64,000 nucleotides of DNA, from contig JAXGXQ010000006.1 of NCBI GenBank assembly GCA_040772685.1, positions 70,644-134,643 of the forward strand, written 5' to 3'. Origin of the DNA: JAXGXQ01 sp040772685. GTDB lineage: Bacteria > Bacillota > Clostridia > Saccharofermentanales > UBA5734. Positions 61,417-64,000 of the stretch are shown piece by piece (position 1 is the first letter of the stretch; each line of letters begins with the position of its first letter). The notes beneath the pieces were generated by a model. That model saw only the letters and a program-made list of their open reading frames with translations. It was not told the DNA's origin and ran no database searches. Made by a program: the position numbers and the translations under genes.

Positions 61417-61809
61417 ATGAGTGAGCTGAACGAAGAAAGAATTATTACCTGTATCCTCTGCCCGCAAGGGTGCCAAATATCTGTAAAAAAAGCAAAAAAG
61501 GAACAAGGCCAGCCGGACGAAGAAACTATTCTTAGCTTCAGCGGCCAGAAGTGCAAGCGTGGTGCGGATTATGCTCGTGCAGAAGCAATTGATCCGCGGC
61601 GTGTACTTACCACTTTAGTAACGCTTTCTGATCGGCGGCAGCCGTTGCCGGTGCGCACACGCGAGTCAATACCACAGTCCTTATATTGGCAAGCACTGGT
61701 AACGATCCATAATCTGAAGCTAAGTACCCCGATTAAAGCAGGTGATGTTTTGCTCATCGATTTGTTGGAGACAGGTATTGCCGTTGTTGCTACAGCTGAT
61801 TTGAACTGA
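61417..61809 (+). CDS. DUF1667-family protein
   Basis: 130 residues from ATG 61417 (GGGAGGA upstream). An N-terminal CxxCxxxC motif (CILCPQGCQISV) and a further Cys (GQKCKRGADYARAE) point to an [Fe-S] or zinc site; the rest is the DUF1667 domain. Family members are found next to the two preceding enzymes, and probably serve as an electron-transfer subunit. Function unproven. Confidence 0.88.
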   Translation: MSELNEERIITCILCPQGCQISVKKAKKEQGQPDEETILSFSGQKCKRGADYARAEAIDPRRVLTTLVTLSDRRQPLPVRTRESIPQSLYWQALVTIHNLKLSTPIKAGDVLLIDLLETGIAVVATADLN

Positions 61810-61840
61810 AAACGCTGCAAGTTGCCACTCGCATTGGTTG

Positions 61841-61865
61841 AAAAAGGCAGCTGATCAGCCTTTTT
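61841..61865. terminator. Bidirectional terminator overlapping a stop codon
   Basis: AAAAAGGC / GCCTTTTT with a 9-nt loop that holds the rhodanese gene's stop codon. It serves both convergent units. Confidence 0.8.
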
Positions 61866-62508
61866 CGGTTTCGTAAGGCCAGCTGATAATTCCGCCGAAG
61901 TCATAAACGACAGGAAAACCGTGCTGCTTTAGCAGAGCGGCCGCTTGAGCGGAACGGTTCCCACTGCGGCAATAAACCAGAATCGGCTGTTTTTCGCTTT
62001 TGGGCAGTTCACTTAGTCTACCTGCCAGCTCGTGCAATGGGATTAAAGTGCTGCCGGGAATCCGCAATTCACGGTTTTCTTCCGGTGTACGCACATCGAG
62101 AATGATGGCGTCCTTGTTACTGTCTATAATTTTTTTGGCTGCTTCGGCATTGATCCTCATATGTATACCCTCAACTTGTGATGTATTGTTTTCCTGTGAG
62201 CTTGTCCCTTGTGTAGAAGTAGAAGTAGTAGAAGCTTTAGTAGTAGTTGTTGTTTGGCTTTGGCTTGAAGCGGAGGTTTTTGCGGTAGTGTTGGCCGCTG
62301 ATGTACCAGAAACAGCCGGCGTCGTCTTACTTGTATCACTGCAAGCAGTGAAAGTAAATATAAACAAGAATGTGAGCAGCAAAAGGAGACCCACTCTATA
62401 AGTAAAACGCTTTGACTGATGCGCAGAACGATTTACTTGCTGCCTGTAGCCGCTTGACCTGTCCATAGAGCTATAAGAACGATGTTCACGATTTCTCATG
62501 TTTGCCAA
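61855..62508 (-). CDS. Rhodanese-domain lipoprotein
   Basis: 217 residues. A basic N-terminus (about 1-38) and hydrophobic segment (YRVGLLLLLTFLFIFTF) end in FTACS, a plausible lipobox. A Thr/Ser-rich linker of about 55 residues (TTTTTKASTTSTSTQG) leads to a rhodanese domain with catalytic Cys in VYCRSGNRSAQAA. It should be an extracellular or membrane-tethered sulphurtransferase. The TTG start (GGGAG upstream) is one option, ATG 62499 or 62466 others. Confidence 0.85.
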   Translation of the reverse strand: MANMRNREHRSYSSMDRSSGYRQQVNRSAHQSKRFTYRVGLLLLLTFLFIFTFTACSDTSKTTPAVSGTSAANTTAKTSASSQSQTTTTTKASTTSTSTQGTSSQENNTSQVEGIHMRINAEAAKKIIDSNKDAIILDVRTPEENRELRIPGSTLIPLHELAGRLSELPKSEKQPILVYCRSGNRSAQAAALLKQHGFPVVYDFGGIISWPYETEKG

Positions 62509-62588
62509 AAGTACCAGCTCCCAAATTTTTAAATTAAGCCGTTCGCGAATAAGTTCCCGAGCGCTTAACTCATTTTACCACAGCACTA

Positions 62589-62597
62589 TGTTATAAT
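62589..62597 (+). promoter_or_regulatory. Extended -10 promoter of speB
   Basis: TGTTATAAT (TGnTATAAT) 26 bp before the start codon, with only a weak -35. Confidence 0.5.
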
Positions 62598-62623
62598 CGC
62601 CCTGAAATCAGGAGGTTAATCCA

Positions 62624-63553
62624 ATGCTAAATACAGGCCCGGCAAAACTCCCTTCCGCTTTTCTCAGTTGCGATGCCGACTTTGCAACTGCAGATACCGC
62701 GATTTTTGGCGCTCCTTTTGACGGCACGGTTTCCTATCGCCCGGGGGCCAGGTTTGGACCACAGCAAATGCGTATGGAATCAATCAGCATGGAAACTTAC
62801 AGCCCGTATCTAGACGAAGACCTGCTCGATCGCGCAATCGCTGATCTCGGAGATCTTGAATTGCCGTTTGGCAATACAGAACTGGCACTAAAGCTGATTA
62901 GGGAGCAAACTGCGATAATAGTTCAGGCTGGCAAAAAGCCTTTAATGCTGGGCGGAGAGCATCTCGTCACCTTACCGGCCGCCGAAGCTGTTTTGGCTAA
63001 TTATCCCGACCTTTGTTTTGTTCACTTTGATGCGCATGCGGATCTGCGTGAGTCTTATCTTGATGAACGACTTTCGCATGCCAGTGTGATGCGCCGTCTG
63101 CATGAACTGGTTGGTGATGACAGGATTTTTCAGTTTGGTATCCGTTCCGGTGAACGCGAGGAATTTGCTTTTGCCAAATCCGGCCATGTCAACCAGACTC
63201 TTTTCACGACCAAAGGTGTTGAAGCTTTAGCTGAACAGCTTGGCCATAAACCGGTTTACCTGACTATCGACCTGGATGTGCTTGATCCTTCTGTTTTCCC
63301 TGGCACTGGCACACCGGAACCGGGCGGCTTATCCTTCTCCGAGCTGTTGGCAGCCGTTCATGCACTTAAGCCGTTGAATCTGGTTGCTGCCGACCTGGTT
63401 GAACTCGCTCCCCAGTACGATACCAGTGGCATTTCCACGGCTGCAGCTTTAAAACTGATGCGTGAGATTCTGCTGCTGCTCGCTTCAAGCAGCGAACAGT
63501 TTTCCTCAGCTGCCGCAACAACCAACGAAGAACAACAGCAAAATGTCCGCTGA
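62624..63553 (+). CDS. speB: Agmatinase/ureohydrolase
   Basis: A 309-residue enzyme that makes putrescine and urea from agmatine. The Mn-binding motifs are complete: LGGEHL, FDAHADLRESY and TIDLDVLDPS, and the substrate loop GAPFDGTVSYRPGARFGP is agmatinase-like. The C-terminal extension (about 15 residues, Ser/Glu-rich) is unusual. AGGAGG precedes ATG. No other polyamine genes are in the window. Overlaps the next gene by 11 bp. Confidence 0.93.
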   Translation: MLNTGPAKLPSAFLSCDADFATADTAIFGAPFDGTVSYRPGARFGPQQMRMESISMETYSPYLDEDLLDRAIADLGDLELPFGNTELALKLIREQTAIIVQAGKKPLMLGGEHLVTLPAAEAVLANYPDLCFVHFDAHADLRESYLDERLSHASVMRRLHELVGDDRIFQFGIRSGEREEFAFAKSGHVNQTLFTTKGVEALAEQLGHKPVYLTIDLDVLDPSVFPGTGTPEPGGLSFSELLAAVHALKPLNLVAADLVELAPQYDTSGISTAAALKLMREILLLLASSSEQFSSAAATTNEEQQQNVR

Positions 63554-64000
63554 TTTTTTGTTGACAGAAGCAGGTACAACCCGAAGCTGGTCTGCTGTAA
63601 TATGCGGCGTAAACTGCAGCTATACCCAAACTAACCCTGCGATCCGCTCACTTGCTGCCTGGGCTGCTGAACGACTAAGCACTCAGATTCTGATACGCGA
63701 ATATCAAACCGGTCAGCCGGTTGATGTCATTGCCCGCGATCTACTGGATTCAGGTGCGGATTTCTACGCTTTCTCTTGTTACATCTGGAACCGAAGACTG
63801 GTGTTTGACCTCATCGCTTCACTAAGGCGCATGCGGCCACAAGCCTGGATTGCTGTCGGCGGGCCGGAGGTTTCGTATGATGCAACTACGATTCTGGACC
63901 AGGTTCCGGAAATTGATTTTATTATCAGTGGGGAAGGGGAAGTGTCTTTCAGTTGCCTGCTGGCACAACTCGAAGGCACCAGTCGCGCTGGCACAGGCTC
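63543..64000 (+). CDS. B12-binding radical SAM protein, DUF4080-like (3' truncated)
   Basis: It runs off the right edge; 152 codons are visible. The sequence starts with a B12-binding-type alpha/beta domain (AVICGVNCSYTQTNPAIRSL, DLLDSGADFYAFSCYIWNRR, AWIAVGGPEVSYDA, DFIISGEGE), which in such proteins precedes the radical SAM core and a DUF4080 tail. The [4Fe-4S] CxxxCxxC motif would lie beyond the window. It overlaps agmatinase by 11 bp, so they are co-transcribed. Confidence 0.82.
   Translation, partial: MSADFLLTEAGTTRSWSAVICGVNCSYTQTNPAIRSLAAWAAERLSTQILIREYQTGQPVDVIARDLLDSGADFYAFSCYIWNRRLVFDLIASLRRMRPQAWIAVGGPEVSYDATTILDQVPEIDFIISGEGEVSFSCLLAQLEGTSRAGTG

Overview
The window looks like chromosomal DNA from a Gram-positive anaerobe of the Bacillota, most likely class Clostridia. 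The lines of evidence are roughly 48-50% GC by eye, AGGAGG-type ribosome sites before most genes, a secreted cell-wall protein with choline-binding-like and peptidoglycan-binding repeats, an RsgI/ECF sigma pair, SipW/TasA-type genes, an electron-bifurcating NfnAB, and no respiratory complex. The genus cannot be fixed from sequence alone; Pro/Thr- and Thr/Ser-rich linkers fit Oscillospiraceae/Saccharofermentans-like Clostridia, but that is a guess. There are no rRNA genes, CRISPR arrays, intact insertion sequences or prophage genes.

Layout. 1-2.7 kb: the end of one half and all of the other half of a heterodimeric ABC exporter. 2.7-7.6 kb, minus strand: FGGY sugar kinase, UbiB/AarF-like kinase with a phasin-like partner, EamA permease. 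7.7-16.8 kb: mixed metabolic genes (flavodoxin-like protein, NAD-dependent epimerase, SagB-type nitroreductase, 2-hydroxyacid dehydrogenase, aldo/keto reductase), a DUF1576 membrane protein, a DEAD-box helicase and a small HTH regulator. 16.8-24.7 kb: cell-envelope genes (two glycosyltransferases, hexapeptide acyltransferase, 1290-residue cell-wall protein) plus ndk. 25-28 kb: Gfo/Idh/MocA oxidoreductase, ABM monooxygenase, GH1 glycosidase. 28-33.5 kb, minus strand: a stress and phosphosignalling run (two universal stress proteins, SixA, P-type ATPase, orphan histidine kinase). 33.5-35.8 kb: peroxiredoxin, metallophosphoesterase, bacterioferritin. 35.8-37.8 kb, minus strand: rpoD, zinc-ribbon protein, initiator tRNA-fMet and tRNA-Leu.

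38-46.3 kb: PopT-type lipid carrier translocase, a YhaN/YhaO nuclease pair, an SARP-like regulator with a receiver domain lacking its phospho-acceptor, and an ECF sigma/RsgI-like anti-sigma pair. 46.5-49.4 kb is the most unusual part: a divergent SipW/TasA-type cluster with an active-looking signal peptidase, a paralogue lacking all three expected catalytic residues, two exported proteins with matching leader motifs, and a 53-residue membrane peptide. 49.4-56 kb: acetyltransferase, YbhJ-like aconitase, HAD phosphatase and nfnAB, the last preceded by two exact, inverted copies of a 12-bp LacI-type operator 97 bp apart. 56-64 kb: an MFS transporter remnant, FAH hydrolase, YtxH and DUF948 proteins, a GlpA-like/FAD/DUF1667 redox operon, a rhodanese lipoprotein, agmatinase and the start of a B12-binding radical SAM protein.

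Cooperation. NfnAB, the GlpA-like operon, the aconitase and the sugar enzymes point to fermentative carbon metabolism. Peroxiredoxin, bacterioferritin and the universal stress proteins fit an anaerobe coping with oxygen and iron. The SipW cluster and the neighbouring ECF/RsgI pair may form a surface-fibre module with its own envelope-sensing regulation; that link rests on proximity only.
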